From Lepidodermella squamata (lineage: Eukaryota > Gastrotricha), in assembly GCA_047495785.1 (NCBI GenBank), contig JBLDXI010000023.1:434001-498000 (forward strand): a DNA stretch of 64,000 bases, read 5' to 3'. The notes beneath the pieces were generated by a model. The model worked only from the letters and a program-made list of their open reading frames with translations. It searched no databases and had not been told where the DNA came from. The position numbers and the translations under genes are program-made. Below, piece after piece: positions 1 through 11,891 of this stretch (its first letter is position 1; each line of letters starts with the position of its first letter).

Positions 1-950
1 GAGGTGATGGGTTACTCCCCGAAGGTTTTACTGTTGTTTTTCTTACTCAGCATAGTTAATTCATTAATCAAATGATCTTGGTAGATGCTCTACAGACCTG
101 AGCCAGTCTCAGAAGATCTTGCAATGGATGAGTGAGGTTAAACCTAAAAGGGATGCGTAACATGAACATCCAACATCTTGCAAAGGACGTTCATGAGATG
201 TGAAAACACTAATTAACCATCTATTTCTACGAAATCAACAAATCTAAGTAAGAAAAGCAGTAGTAAAAGCTTTTAAAAGTCGCCATTCGCCCTCAAGGAG
301 TAACATCTAGAGCGTCTTCCCTCATGGTACCTGTGAATAGTGACGACAATGCATGAGATCAGCATAATTAATTTTTTTTCGATTTATTTGCTTTTCTCAT
401 GCTGTAGTTATCAATTCGACCATGCTGAGCACGAATTTACCATGCCCCGACCCCGTGGACGTGTCCTTGGTTGAGATAATGGAACCCCAAAGGTCAGGCG
501 ACGCGGCGCCCGGCGACCGGAATTTTTGAATTTCCCCGCAAACGCGTCGCCATGGAAAATATTTAAATTTTAATTAATAAGAATTTGATTTAGTAATTAA
601 CTAAGAGTTTAAAAATGTTTTCGTATTTTAAATTAAATTGCGTTCAAAATCAGAAAGCGCTCTATTTGTTTTTTGGCATTTTTGACACTGCGGATTTGAC
701 GTATTCGAAATCTGGCATTTTTCGCTCGAGTAGTTTTTTATTCTCTATCTAATGACACTAAGCACTTGGCTACCCAGTGAGTAGAAGTATACTTTTTAAG
801 CATGCCGCCGAATACAAAGGAAAATTCAAATTTAGCCGTTGAGGACCTTCGTCGTTTAGTAATATAGATGGTTCTCGAATTGGGAATCCAAGCTCCTTAA
901 TCGATTTCATTGAAGGCATTTTAATTTTCTCCGTTATTGAGAAGTCCTAT
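1..950. other. No gene recognised at left edge
   Basis: No reading frame with recognisable protein character, RNA gene or element was found here. The base composition is mixed, with an AT-rich block around 550-700. It may be the 3' side of a gene outside the window. Confidence 0.5.
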
Positions 951-954
951 CGCC

Positions 955-1070
955 CATTTCAGCAGGCAAGTGGGAAATCTCAATTATCACAGAGGTGAGG
1001 GGGACCCTTTAGTCATATAATTGAAGCCCGAGAATACCCCATAGTTCGAGGATCCTACTTCGCGCATTGT
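955..1070 (+). repeat. Dispersed repeat, copy 1
   Basis: This stretch shares the core GGGGACCCTTT-GTC, then GAAAATACCCC (here GAGAATACCCC), then AGTTCGAG-ATCCTACTTCGCGCA with 20970-21115 and 61670-61790. A more degraded relative in inverse orientation may lie at 9460-9600. No terminal repeats or target duplication are visible, so its class is unknown. Confidence 0.6.
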
Positions 1071-1137
1071 TCCTTCCTTTGTGTCTGAATATAGATGGTC
1101 TGTTGAGATCCTCTTTTCTGTAATGATTGTACAGCTA

Positions 1138-1320
1138 AACACGAACATGCGAATACAATAGCGTAGGTAATGCTTGCGTAATGTGAGTTGACATATTACT
1201 GAATAAATTCCTCACGATAAAAAAACTAGTTGGCGTGCCTGTTGGCTAACCACGCACGACAAAGCCGTGTTAGAATCGCGTTATTTATTGCTCCTTGCTG
1301 ATATCTGGAAAATTTTACAG
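1138..1320 (+). promoter_or_regulatory. Upstream module of gene A
   Basis: This carries the block series shared by the ANK genes: an AATACAATAGCGTA block, a TTCCTC...AAAAAACTAGTTGGC block, a CCACGCACGA block, and a TTTATTGCT...GATA-CTG block ending in ATTTTACAG. It lies 60-240 nt before the gene A ATG. Conservation between paralogs suggests promoter or 5' UTR function. Transcription start sites are unknown. Confidence 0.55.
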
Positions 1321-1380
1321 TCGGCTTTGTTTCGAGTGAATTTCAGCAATTTCAAACCTCTCTGTGTGCTCTGGTTAACT

Positions 1381-4300
1381 ATGAAATTGATATTTCTACT
1401 TTTTGTGGAAATATGTTTCATGGGTACGTTAATTGCTGCTAGGCAAATCGACTACGACAGCGTAAGACCTGAATACTCCTTAACTCATCCAAAATCAGTT
1501 TTTCGTTCAGGCTTTCAACCAAGCAATTGTATCGGGTCAAATTGCGACGGTTCGGCAAATGTTAAATTCCGGCCTGGCTACCGCGAATTCTGCGACCAGT
1601 CGATGGAGTTTTCGATGGGGATACTCAGGCCCAGCTATCGTGGCTGCTGTTCGAACAAATCAAAGCTACGAAATGGTTGAATTGTTACTTGAAAGCGGCG
1701 CAAATACTGAGGCGAAAGATGATGGTTACGATTTTAGCTCATTGAAAACCCCATTCCTATGGGCTGCGAGACTTGGCAGGCTGGATCTAGTGAGACTTCT
1801 CGTCGAAAAGTACAAAGCTAAAACTGATACTCGAGATAACATAAGGCAGACGGCGTTGATGGTTGCCTTGGACGGCCCGATCACCCAAGACTATCTTCGA
1901 CTAATCTACTATTTGTTACCATTCGAATCGCCTAATTCCAGAAACAGTGACGGACAAACCGCCCTTCATATACTATGCCGAGTCACAACAACGGATCCAC
2001 TGCCTTTCGCCAAATTGCTTCTCGAGCATTTCAAAATGGATGTAAATGCGCGTGATTCCCTTGGCAACACGCCGCTGCTAATTGCGGCCAGAACTGGCAA
2101 TTCTACCACTTTACTCCAGTACTTGATCGACCACGGAGCCGATCCACAGGCGAAGAATAACGAAGGCGAAAATATGTTGCTTCAAGCTTGTCAAATCAAC
2201 AAGGCCGCGTTGAGCCATATTGATTTTATCAAGTTTGCGATTGAAGTAGGTGGAAATGACGTTAATTCAAGATCGAGAGCTGCAGCTTGCGGCTATTACC
2301 TTCAATTGACTCCCGCTGGGCCACAGATTGACGACTGGGATCTCGTCGATATTATGCAGTACTTGGTTAGTAAAGGCTATGATGTCAACGTTAAGGATAG
2401 TTCTTCGGGTTTCACCGATTTAATGTCTGCAGCGTTGAATAACCGGGAGCATACTCTGGTGGCTCTACTTGATCTGGGTGCTGATGCGAATGCTACGAAT
2501 GACCTTGGCTCCACTGCGATGGACATTGCACGGAACAATGGAGATACAATTAGCATTGCCAATTTAAGAAGGCGAGGTGCTGCTTTAGGCAGGGAATTGG
2601 TTATCGGATCATCGACCAAGCGCGTGACTCAGACATCAACAAGTCCTGCCACAACTCCGGTGACTGCCATTTCAACCAATTATTTGCCATTAACGCCCAG
2701 CGATGAGACGATCGACGATGGATTGCAGCGGATGTTTGGAGCTATTTTCAAGGCGAGATCAACAACAGCGGGGAAGTCCAGCACTACTACAAGACTTGCC
2801 AGGAAACTCGTGCGGAACGAAACACAAGATGAGCTGAATTCGGTAAGTTATGGTGGATTTCGCGCCAAAAACATTAGGATGATCGGGAGTAGATTCCTAG
2901 AATATTGGTTTCTGAGCACCGCTCGCCTCTTCTCTCTCATTTGCTACCAATTACATTTTGTGATTGCGGCCTTCCCGGCACTAGCTTTCAAATACGCTCG
3001 CTCTCGAATCTAACGGAAAGATGAATGCTGAGAGTTAGCAAGCCAAGGCCTCCGCGTTCTTCCGTGGAGCTTTGATGATATTTTCAGGCTAACCCAAAGA
3101 ATCAAATTTTGAAGCAACTTCTAGAGTCTCGACGTGCAAACAAGTTCCACAGACCTAGCTTATGTGGTATGTGGTTACTCCACTGGTCTTCAGTTAGAAC
3201 TTCTCACTTCTAATAGAATAAATATTCGCACATAGTCCACTATTACCTTCAATCTTGAGATGAACCAATTGGTTGTAATCAGCTTTTAACCTTTTGGCAG
3301 AAATTTGTTGGCTATGTAACGACTGGGAACATTACTGCTGTTCGCGAAATGATTCGGCTCAATCAATCACGCGGGGACGCGCTTTTAATGAAACACCACG
3401 TTGACTACACAACCGGAGTATGCACAGACTTGAAATGGGATGAACCCATCCCAGCGGTGGCTGCTGCTTTAAGCGTCAAAAACACTCCGTCGGAAATGCT
3501 CCAAATTCTACTGGAAAACGACGGCGACGCAAATTCAATTCACCCTAATCTTGAGAAATCAGCTCTAATGCTTGCCCTGGAACAAGATCGCCTTGATCTG
3601 GTTCAATTGCTCGTCCGATTCGGAGCAGACGTTGATTTGGAAACTAATGGAAGAACGGCAATACTCGACGCTTCGTCAAAGAATCTTGAGATTGCTAGGT
3701 TCCTATTATCACAGGGGGCTTCTAAATACGTTGATCAAATCCTCTTTGAGGCTTGTCGAATCTCTAAATTTCCTGCTCTTCCAATGGTGAAATTCGCAAT
3801 CGAGGAGGCTGGAAATTCTGTTTCCAACAAGGATAACGAAAGCAGGAATGCTCTCGCAGTCGCAGCCATGTACCTGAAATCGCCAGATCGCGTTCAGGTC
3901 TACGAATATCTTCTTTCAAAAGGGGCTGATGTTCAACCCAGGATAAATTCGGCTGGATACCAAAACTATACGTTGCTACTTCTAGCTGCACGCGTCGGTA
4001 ACTTTGAATTGGCAAGATTCCTTGTCAAAACTGCCGGTGTAAGCCTTGAGGATCGCGAATCAACTGGACAAACTCCGTTAATGATCGCAGTTTCTAGAAA
4101 CAATGGCAAAACTATTGTTGATCTACTCGTCGACTCGGGCGCGGATGTAACGGCCGTTGATGAAGGTGGCAATAGCGCCTTTCTGTTGGCTTGTAAAAAC
4201 GACGACAAGACTCTCACGCGAGCGAGACGATTCACAAACTTCACAGGGGTGGATGTGAATTCGCAGAACAAATACAATGACACGTGCCTCACGCTGATTC

Positions 4301-4689
4301 GAAACAACTACGAGTTCAACGGTTTTGCCAAACGTCTCGTCCAGAACGGTTACGATATCAATCGTAAACTGCGAAGGGGAGATACTGTTTTGCATACCAT
4401 CGCAGCTCAGGGCACTGCGAACAATGTTAAAGAATTGATTGAAGCTGGATCTGATATAAATGTATTAAATGACGATGGCTACAACCCGTTAGATTTCGCA
4501 CTGCTTTACCGGAATTCGCGTACAGCAGATGCGCTGAGAAAAGCTGGAGCCGTTACAGCTAAACCAGCAATGTTGTTTTTGACAACTAAAGCGGTTCGTT
4601 CTACCACGAAAACTGCGATACAATGGAAAAGGACGACGATCGTTACCAATAATGCTAGGATGACAACAGAAGCAAATGTCAATGATTAG
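1381..4689 (+). CDS. Gene A: secreted ankyrin-repeat protein
   Basis: Three exons are predicted: 1381-1461, 1511-2842 and 3301-4689, giving 933 residues. Exon 1 encodes a hydrophobic signal peptide (MKLIFLLFVEICFMGTLIAA) and ends with IDYDS. Exon 2 has about 10 ANK repeats, for example [20 protein letters not shown], then a Ser/Thr-rich stretch, an LTPSDETIDDGLQ motif and [10 protein letters not shown]. Exon 3 has about 12 ANK repeats. Both introns are GT-AG and phase 0 (49 and 458 nt). The ATG was chosen because it begins the signal peptide and matches the paralogs; the same frame is open further upstream. AATAAA is at 4735. ANK repeats bind proteins, but the partner is unknown. With a signal peptide and no membrane segment, the protein is inferred to be secreted or luminal. 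Confidence 0.85.
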
Positions 4690-4759
4690 GACGATGAGTC
4701 AATAATCCGAATCATTAAATAAATAGGTATGTGAAATAAAAAGGACCTATGAAAAAGGA

Positions 4760-4810
4760 CATGAAAATATATTGCCCCCCTAGATAGCATGGGGGCAATA
4801 TATTTTCATG
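4760..4810 (+). repeat. Perfect 20-bp hairpin after gene A
   Basis: CATGAAAATATATTGCCCCC at 4760-4779 is exactly complementary to 4791-4810, with an 11-nt loop. It lies 70 nt after the gene A stop and about 20 nt after its AATAAA. It could be a tiny MITE or a transcript-end hairpin. Confidence 0.75.
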
Positions 4811-5110
4811 CTCTAATGTCATTCATATGTGCCTATAGCGCCGGCCGGCGGAGGGCCTATATAAATAAAACTACGACATGCTAAAAAGGACCTAAAATGA
4901 TGGTTACGTGAAATGATTTATTTGACTATGCCATTGTGTACTATAGGGATTAAGGGAAATCTAGAGTTTCATCGCATTGTATTTTTGTATGGATTTTCAA
5001 CATGAGAATCTAAGAAGTTCAGATTTTTGGTTGAAATTTCAGTTCACCACATTATTTGGTGATTATCGTGTTTGGCTCATCAGTTAAGAATGATGCCATA
5101 CAAAGCAGCA

Positions 5111-5248
5111 GCGTGAATTGAACAATCGCAGAAAAACATTCTTTAAGCTGAAAAAACTAGTTGGCATACCTGCCTAAGGCTAAGCACGCACGGCAATGGA
5201 GTGCAATAGTCGTTTTTATTGCCTTATGATACCTAGAGAGCTTAAAAG
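5111..5248 (+). promoter_or_regulatory. Upstream module of gene B
   Basis: The blocks AAAAACATTCTTTAAGCTG, AAAAAACTAGTTGGCATACC, GCACGCACGG and TTTTTATTGCC-TATGATACC occur in the same order as in the paralogs. The AATAGCGTAACG block is poor here. It lies 75-210 nt before the ATG. The closest relative is the gene G module. Confidence 0.55.
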
Positions 5249-5320
5249 TCGGCGTTGTTTCAAGGGAAGTATAGATATTTCAAACCCATCACAGAGTGTT
5301 CGAACCAGTTTTGAAGTGCT

Positions 5321-8300
5321 ATGAAATCGATTCATCTATTGTTTCTGCAAATATATTTTACGGCTGCAGAGAAGCCAACAAAGACTAATGACGGCCCACA
5401 TAATGTCAACTACGACAGCGTAAGACTTCTGAAATCTCTCAATTCCAACTCAGTTATTTTGTTCAGGCATTCAACCAAGCCGTCGAGTCAGGCCGAATCA
5501 CAATAGCTCGGCAGCTATTGAAATCTGGCCTTGTTAACGCAGATTCATCTTTCTTCTTTTACCCGGAACACCAACCATTTATCGTAAATGCAATTAGGAC
5601 GAATCAGAGCTACGAAATGGTCGACTTCTTACTACAAAACGGCGCAAATGTGGAGGCAAGAAATTGGGGCTACAATGATTCGAAGAATGCATTTCTCATG
5701 GCTGCTAGAGTAGGCAGGCTGGATTTAGCGAGACTTCTCGTTGAGAACTACAAAGCTAAAACAGACGTTCGAGCTGAGAAACGTCAAACAGCGTTGATGG
5801 TTGCCTTCGACGGCCCGGTAACACCAGATCATCTTCGGCTAGTTTACTATCTCTTACCATTCGAATCGCCCGATTATAGAAACAGGCATGGGAAAACTGC
5901 TCTTCATATACTTTGCCGAGTGACAACGACTGATCCGGTACCTTTTGCTAAATTACTTGTGGAAAAGTTCAAAATGGACGTGAATGCGAGCGATAACGAC
6001 GGCAACACGCCGTTGCTAATTGCGACCAGAACCGGCTATTCTATAGCTCTACTTCAGTACTTGATCGACCGAGGCGCCGACCCACAGACGAGAAACAACG
6101 AAGGCGAAAACATGCTGCTTCAAGCTTGTCGAATCGATCGTACGTTGGATTACATGGCCTTTATAAAGTTCGCAATTGAGGTTGGCGGTAATGACGTGAA
6201 TTCGAGGACGGAATCGGCCAGCTGCCTTTATCACCTCATGTGGCGTAATTGGCCTTATTCATTGCGTGAAAGGGAACTCCTCGAAAGTATGCGTTACTTA
6301 GTTAGCAAAGGCTTTGATTTCAACGCTAAGGATGACAATTCGGGCTATACCCCTCTAATGTCTACAGCAGCTTCGCGCTATCAAAGACAAACTCTTGTTA
6401 CCCTGCTGGATATGGGTGTTGATGTGAACGCGACGAATGACAAGGGCGAGACTGCTTTGGACATTGCAATAGCGATGAGGGAAACAATCAGCATCGGGAA
6501 TTTGAGAAGACGAGGCGCAGCTTTTGGCAGCGAATTAGGCATTGGATCATCGATTAGACGCGTAACGCTAGCGACTCTGACATCACCGAGTCCACTATAC
6601 GCGATTTCGACGGCTGCTATTGCCGCTACCAACAGGTTTCCGTTAACGCCCAGTGATGAGGATATCGATGCAGGTTTGCAGCCTATTGTTGGAGCAATTT
6701 TCAAGGCTAGATCAACTGTGGCCAAGAGATCCAGTACTGCAAGCTTTACTGCTGAGCGAAGACAGACGACAGCAAACGACAAGTCATCGTTCAATGAGCG
6801 CAACTTGGTAGGCCAAATCACTTAAATATAATGCAATATCAGCCAATGACACAATGAGCAGGGTTCAATTGTCATTACATTGCGGACTAGACCCTCCTTT
6901 CAAGCTCTCCTTTCATCTTCACTATCAAGGCTTAGATCCAAGCGTCGTGAAAGGAATTAATGCCGACTTAATTTATTAAGGCCAATCAATGCTTTGACAA
7001 TATAAATCAATCTGAATTATAACGCATGCCCATTGCGGAACGACATTGCCATCAACCATCGCTGTGTCATTGGCTGAGATACGCACTCGCATGGTAAACT
7101 TATCATCTGAGCGTTCGGTTTTAATCTAACAAATTAGGATTGGGGATTGGCAGTAAAAAAGCCATAAGCCCCAAAGCCTTAATAATGTGGATTTTGAATT
7201 GCGCGAAAAAGTAGTGTTTCTAGTTGAGACTTCCCCGGAAATTTTCAAAAGACGAGGAACAAATTCAGAAATTCCCAAAGCAATGTCGCAATATCAAAGC
7301 GGTGGAAAGCAATTGAGCAATATGTTATTGTCCTCAATGGCTTTCCACCCCAAGAACAAAAAGTTTCCGTCAAAACTCAGTAAGAACTGATTTCACATCA
7401 AATCTGTTCATTAAATGCCATGCTTCGGGTAATGTTTCGGGTCAAATTTCGAGCAGGGTTTAATTGCATCTATTTTTTCATTTTTCCGCAGAGATTTTTT
7501 GGTTATATAAAAGCTGGAAACGTAACTGCTGTTCGCCAAATGATACTATTCAATGAAGCCCGCGGAGATGCTCTTCTAATGGAATATCAGCAGTGGGAGT
7601 ATTTCGACCATTGCCGGGATCTTGGTTTCGACCAACCCATACCAGCTGTGGCTGTTGCTTTAAGCCAGAAAAACTGTTCGCTGCAACTGCTACAAGTTCT
7701 ACTCGACAAAGAAGGCGACGCAAATGCAATTCATCCAAATTCTATGAAATCCGCTCTTATGCTCGCCATCCAAAGGAATCGCCTTGATCTGATTGAATTG
7801 CTCTTCCAATACGGAGCAGATGTTGATTTGGAAGTGGATGGAAGAACGGCGATACTCGACGCTTCGTCCAAGAATCTTCAGATTGCTAGATTCCTATTAT
7901 CACAGGGAGCTTCTAAGTACGTTGATCGAATCGTTCTTGAGGCTTGTCGGATCTCCTCAATGCCTGCTCTACCCTTGGTGAATTTCACAATCGAGGAAGC
8001 TGGGAATTCTGTTTCCGACACGGATGCTGAAGGCAGGAATCCGCTAGCAGTCGCGGCTATGCACTTGAAATCGCCAGATCGACTTCAAGTCTACGAATAC
8101 CTGCTATCGAAAGGTGCTGATGTTAATAATATTATAAATTCGGCTGGATACCAAAACTATACATTGCTACATCACGCTGCATGTGTAAATGACTTCTTAT
8201 TGGCGAGATTTCTTATCAAAACTGCTGGCATCGGCCTTGAAGATCGGGAATCAACTGGCAAAACTCCATTGATGATTGCGGCTAGTTACAACGCGAGAGA

Positions 8301-8895
8301 AGTTGTCGATCTGCTCGTCGATTCGGGTGCAAATGTAACGGCTGTTGACAATGATGGAAACAATCCCTTTTTGTTGGCTTGCGCCAATGGTGACTCTAGA
8401 CTAATTCTCGCTACACGATTTGCAAACTTCGAAGGGGTGAATGTCAATTCGCAGAACAACAACAACGACACGTGTCTCACCGTAATTCGAGAGTACGCCG
8501 CGTTCAATGGTCTTGCCAAGTTTCTTGTCCGGAAAGGTTACGATATCAACCGAAAACTGCGAAGGGGAGATACTTTATTGCACATGCTCGTAGTTCGGGA
8601 TCCGGAGATACTCGGAAGGGCCTCGAGATTCATGGTGGCTCAAAATACTGCCCGGAATATTAAAGAGTCGATCGAAGCCGGAGCCGAAGTTAATGCGCTG
8701 AGTGACGATGGCTATACTCCGGTTGATTTGGCTTTGCTATTCCAAAATGAGGAGGGTGAAGATTTGCTGAGAGAAGGTGATGCTGTTTCAGCTAAACCGG
8801 AAATGTTGCGTGTGACACGAGAGAACATTAATGTTTTCACGATTACTGTGGCCAGTGACTACGTGTGGGGTTATGATCGAGCCGATATTGAATAG
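5321..8895 (+). CDS. Gene B: secreted ankyrin-repeat protein
   Basis: The exons are 5321-5419, 5467-6807 and 7492-8895, giving 947 residues. The leader exon is of the longer type shared with gene G (signal peptide, then DGPHNV-YDS). Exon 2 has about 10 ANK repeats, the Ser/Thr-rich stretch and an LTPSDEDIDAG motif. Its end lacks the usual ETQDELNS and reads SFNERNL before a GTAGGC donor. Exon 3 begins RFFGYIKAGNVTAVRQM and has about 12 repeats; a longer loop (GRASRFMVAQNTARN) sits in the next-to-last repeat. Intron 2 (6808-7491) holds an inverted-repeat element. The ATG begins the signal peptide. Genes B and G look like the most recent duplicate pair in exons 1 and 2. The ligand or partner is unknown. 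Confidence 0.85.
6835..7082. mobile_element. Possible MITE in intron 2 of gene B
   Basis: ATATCAGCCAATGACACA near 6837 is answered by an inverted copy ending near 7081 (TGTGTCATTGGCTGAGAT), and the similarity continues inward. That fits a non-autonomous inverted-repeat element of about 250 bp. No target duplication was recognised. Confidence 0.45.
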
Positions 8896-9019
8896 ATTCT
8901 TCAGCCAGACGTTACCAGACGTTTCGGCATACACCTTCTTAGAATTCTTTGTTTTTTTTACTAATTTTGTGAAAGGTTTTCTTTTCATAAAGATGAATGG
9001 CGGATGATTTTTAACTCTA

Positions 9020-9850
9020 TTGTTAACTACGAATCTTTTGGAAAAAGTAGGATCATCGACTGTGGGGGTGGGTAAGGAATACTCTTTGCCTGCTCTTCAA
9101 CACCGGAATCTGCGGCCCATTTACGATGAAAATTCTGACACTGTGGAAGAAACGTGGTTCGTGAAATGTGAAATGCCGGATATTAGCTTAGCCCTGCTGG
9201 GATCGCTCGGGGCCATTCAGATGATGCTGTTTATCTACACGCTGATGATTGCATTTCAACTAAAACAACTTCGAGGCGTATGTGAGCATTGCCATGAGTT
9301 TACGGCTTATGTGAGCCTCACAAAGAAATCGCGGGACGATTGTCGAGCTGAAGCTTGTGATAACGAGAATCCTCAAGCCTGTTTGCTTCAGACTCGCAAT
9401 CACCTCGAAATCAGACGCTGCTTCATCGATCAGGTTGAATATTGGAACTTCACAGTGCTCCGAGTACGGGGGGGAAGGGGGGTAAACAAACCCCCCTGGC
9501 GTTCGAAAATTTCTGAAAAACGTAAGGGTCCCCCCTGTTGATTTGCTAATTTTGGGCTCAAAATGGGTCTATTTACCCCCCTCAGAGCCTGACCTAGTCG
9601 GATCACTGGAACTTCAACCCCGGCTGCTAGTGCTCTGTCATTGAAAACATCCCGGTCCTAATATCATTACTGTATATGGCTGTTGTGAGCGAGGCGACCT
9701 TTTTCCATCTACCGACTCGCTGTATGAACGTTAGAATTGCCATGGCAGTTGTTCTTGATGTTGCCTGTGTGAGTAACACATTCGGGTACAAATTTCTATC
9801 GGTCAACTGCTGGGGGAAGCTGAGATATGCTGATATCACGGATTTCCGCA
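9020..9850 (+). pseudogene. Relic resembling class C GPCR helices 5-7
   Basis: An open stretch from 9020 encodes VKCEMPDISLALLGSLGAI and a hydrophobic segment ending in AFQLKQLRGV. This resembles the fifth helix and flanking loop of metabotropic-glutamate-type receptors. After a GC-rich repeat (about 9460-9600), a second open stretch (about 9630-9800) encodes ISLLYMAVV, then MNVRIAMAVVLDVACVSN and FGYKF, plausible for helices 6 and 7. No ligand-binding domain, first four helices or start exon is present, so it is called a fragment. The match is by eye and could be chance hydrophobicity. Confidence 0.3.
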
Positions 9851-11040
9851 TAATGCCAGTCATGCTTGGATTTATATTTCAAAATCGATGCATGGAAAAT
9901 GAACCGACATCACTCTCACTATCGCATTTCGCCAGACTGCTCGTGATTGCAGCCCGAGAGCATAAAAGCAACAGATTCGGAAAACGGCGTAGTAACTCAG
10001 GCATTGATCGAGCAACTCGTGAGCAACATCGTCAGGCAGCGCGAGAATGCACAGTGCACAAATGGCTGACCACGCGAAATAAGCTGAAATGTCCTGGAAC
10101 TGATTCCTGGCACATTTTCCGGCCCGCCGGTGTTTCCTCCGCGCGCACGCTCCTATTCGGTGGCGCTTGTTGCGCAACATAATATAAAAAGGTCATGTTA
10201 TTATTTTCCTCTTCGAAATGTCGTATACCGTTCCCAGTTTTGATGAGGGCGAAGGTAGGCGAAGGTAGGCGAAGGTTATCAAATTGATCAAAATTTGAAT
10301 TTTTTAATAAATAATATGTTTGATTTTGCGTTCTCCCTGTGTCAACTCATGTGCGTTGACATGAACTGTTGACATGACTGTTGACGTTTAATTACTCGGT
10401 GATTGGGGCTCGGCGGCGAAACCGAAAATTATATCCGATGAGTGAACTCGAAGCGGCCTGTAATAACCACATGAAGACGTGCGTGAAATTCTAAAGGCAA
10501 TTTGCCACCCGAACATCGCCCGATGCTACGCCAAAGAAGATTTCGAAGCCAAGGTTTTGGCTCCGTTGACGCCGAAATACCAACTTTCAATGAGAAAAGA
10601 CACATCTAGAGTGTAATCGGATAGTCTAATAAATGTTGATAATTGATCATTTTGTTTTATATTAAACATCAATCCTGCGCGTTTTGTTGCTGGGAGTTCC
10701 ACGTTAGGCCGACGGTGTGTAATATGTTTAAGCGCTGCTTTTCTGAAATTCGCGTTCATGAAATTTTCTGCCGAGCTATTACCACCACGACTGCCATCAT
10801 AAAAAAACTGATGAATATAGTTATATATTATAATGCTATCCACATGACAGAAGCGGATGATGAAGGCGACGAACTGGTACCTAACAAATTATTGCTGGCA
10901 TGCCTAATGGCGAGCACACAAAACATTGACGTGTCTTCCATGTCATATGTACACACGTTGTTACTTCATTGACTGGTTATTACTGGTTTTACTCTACCAG
11001 TAAAAAGCAAAAGCTTTCTTCGTAGTCAAGTTCAATTTAT
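9851..11040. other. Intergenic, possible kinase-like relic
   Basis: There is a short tandem repeat (unit GCGAAGGTAG, about three copies) at 10248-10276. At 10466-10615 an open stretch reads HEDVREILKAICHPNIARCY, which resembles the alphaC-helix to HPNIV region of a protein kinase, but it lacks both lobes. Nothing else recognisable was found. The shared ANK-gene upstream module is absent before gene C. Confidence 0.35.
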
Positions 11041-11891
11041 AATAAAGATGTTGATATATTTGATTCTTCTGGACATTTTTCTCGCGAGTGAGAAAGTTGA
11101 GGCAATCGACTATAACTGTGTAAGAATGCCAGAAATTTTTCAATTTTCTACAATTAAAGATTATGTAGGTTTTCAACCAAGCAATCATGTCAGGCCAATT
11201 TTCCGTTGTTCAGCAAATGCTGAATTCCGGTTTAGTCGACGTGAATGCAACATCCGTTTACCTAAGCTATCAAGGTCCGGCTATTGTGAATGCAGTTCGA
11301 ATAAATCAAAGCTATGAAATGGTTGAACTTCTACTGAAAACTGGTGTGAATGTCGAGGCGAGGAACGAAGGCAACGCAGATTCTAAAACGCCTTTCCTCT
11401 GGGCTGTGAGGCTTGGCAGGCTGGATCTCGTGAGGCTTCTCGTCGAAACGTACAACGCTAACACTGATGCTCGAGACTCGAACAACCAGACAGCGTTGAT
11501 GGTTGCCTTCGACGGCTCTCTCACTCAAGACTATCTTTGATTAGTCTACTACTTACTACCATTCGAATCGCCTGATTCCAGAAACAACGATGCTATGAAG
11601 ATTATTTGTTTCGCCCCACTCCTCCCAGCCGTGGCTGCAGCTTTGACTTACAATTTGAGCAATTCGAGAGATACGGCGGATGTCGCACAATTATTGTTCG
11701 AAATGCTTCAAATTCTGCTGGAAAACGATGGCGACGCAAATGCGATTCATCCTCAATTCAGGAAATCCGCTTTAATGCTCGCAGTAGCACAGTCTTGATC
11801 GCGGAAGACGTTGCCGATTTACTCATCGATTTGGGCGCTGATGTTACGGCTGTTGATAATGGTGGGAAAAATGCATTTTTGTGGGCATGTA

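Noticed and set aside
2377-4395. Several antisense open frames over gene A (and similar in B-J)
   Set aside because: They mirror conserved ANK codons on the other strand and have no independent start, motif or conservation pattern.
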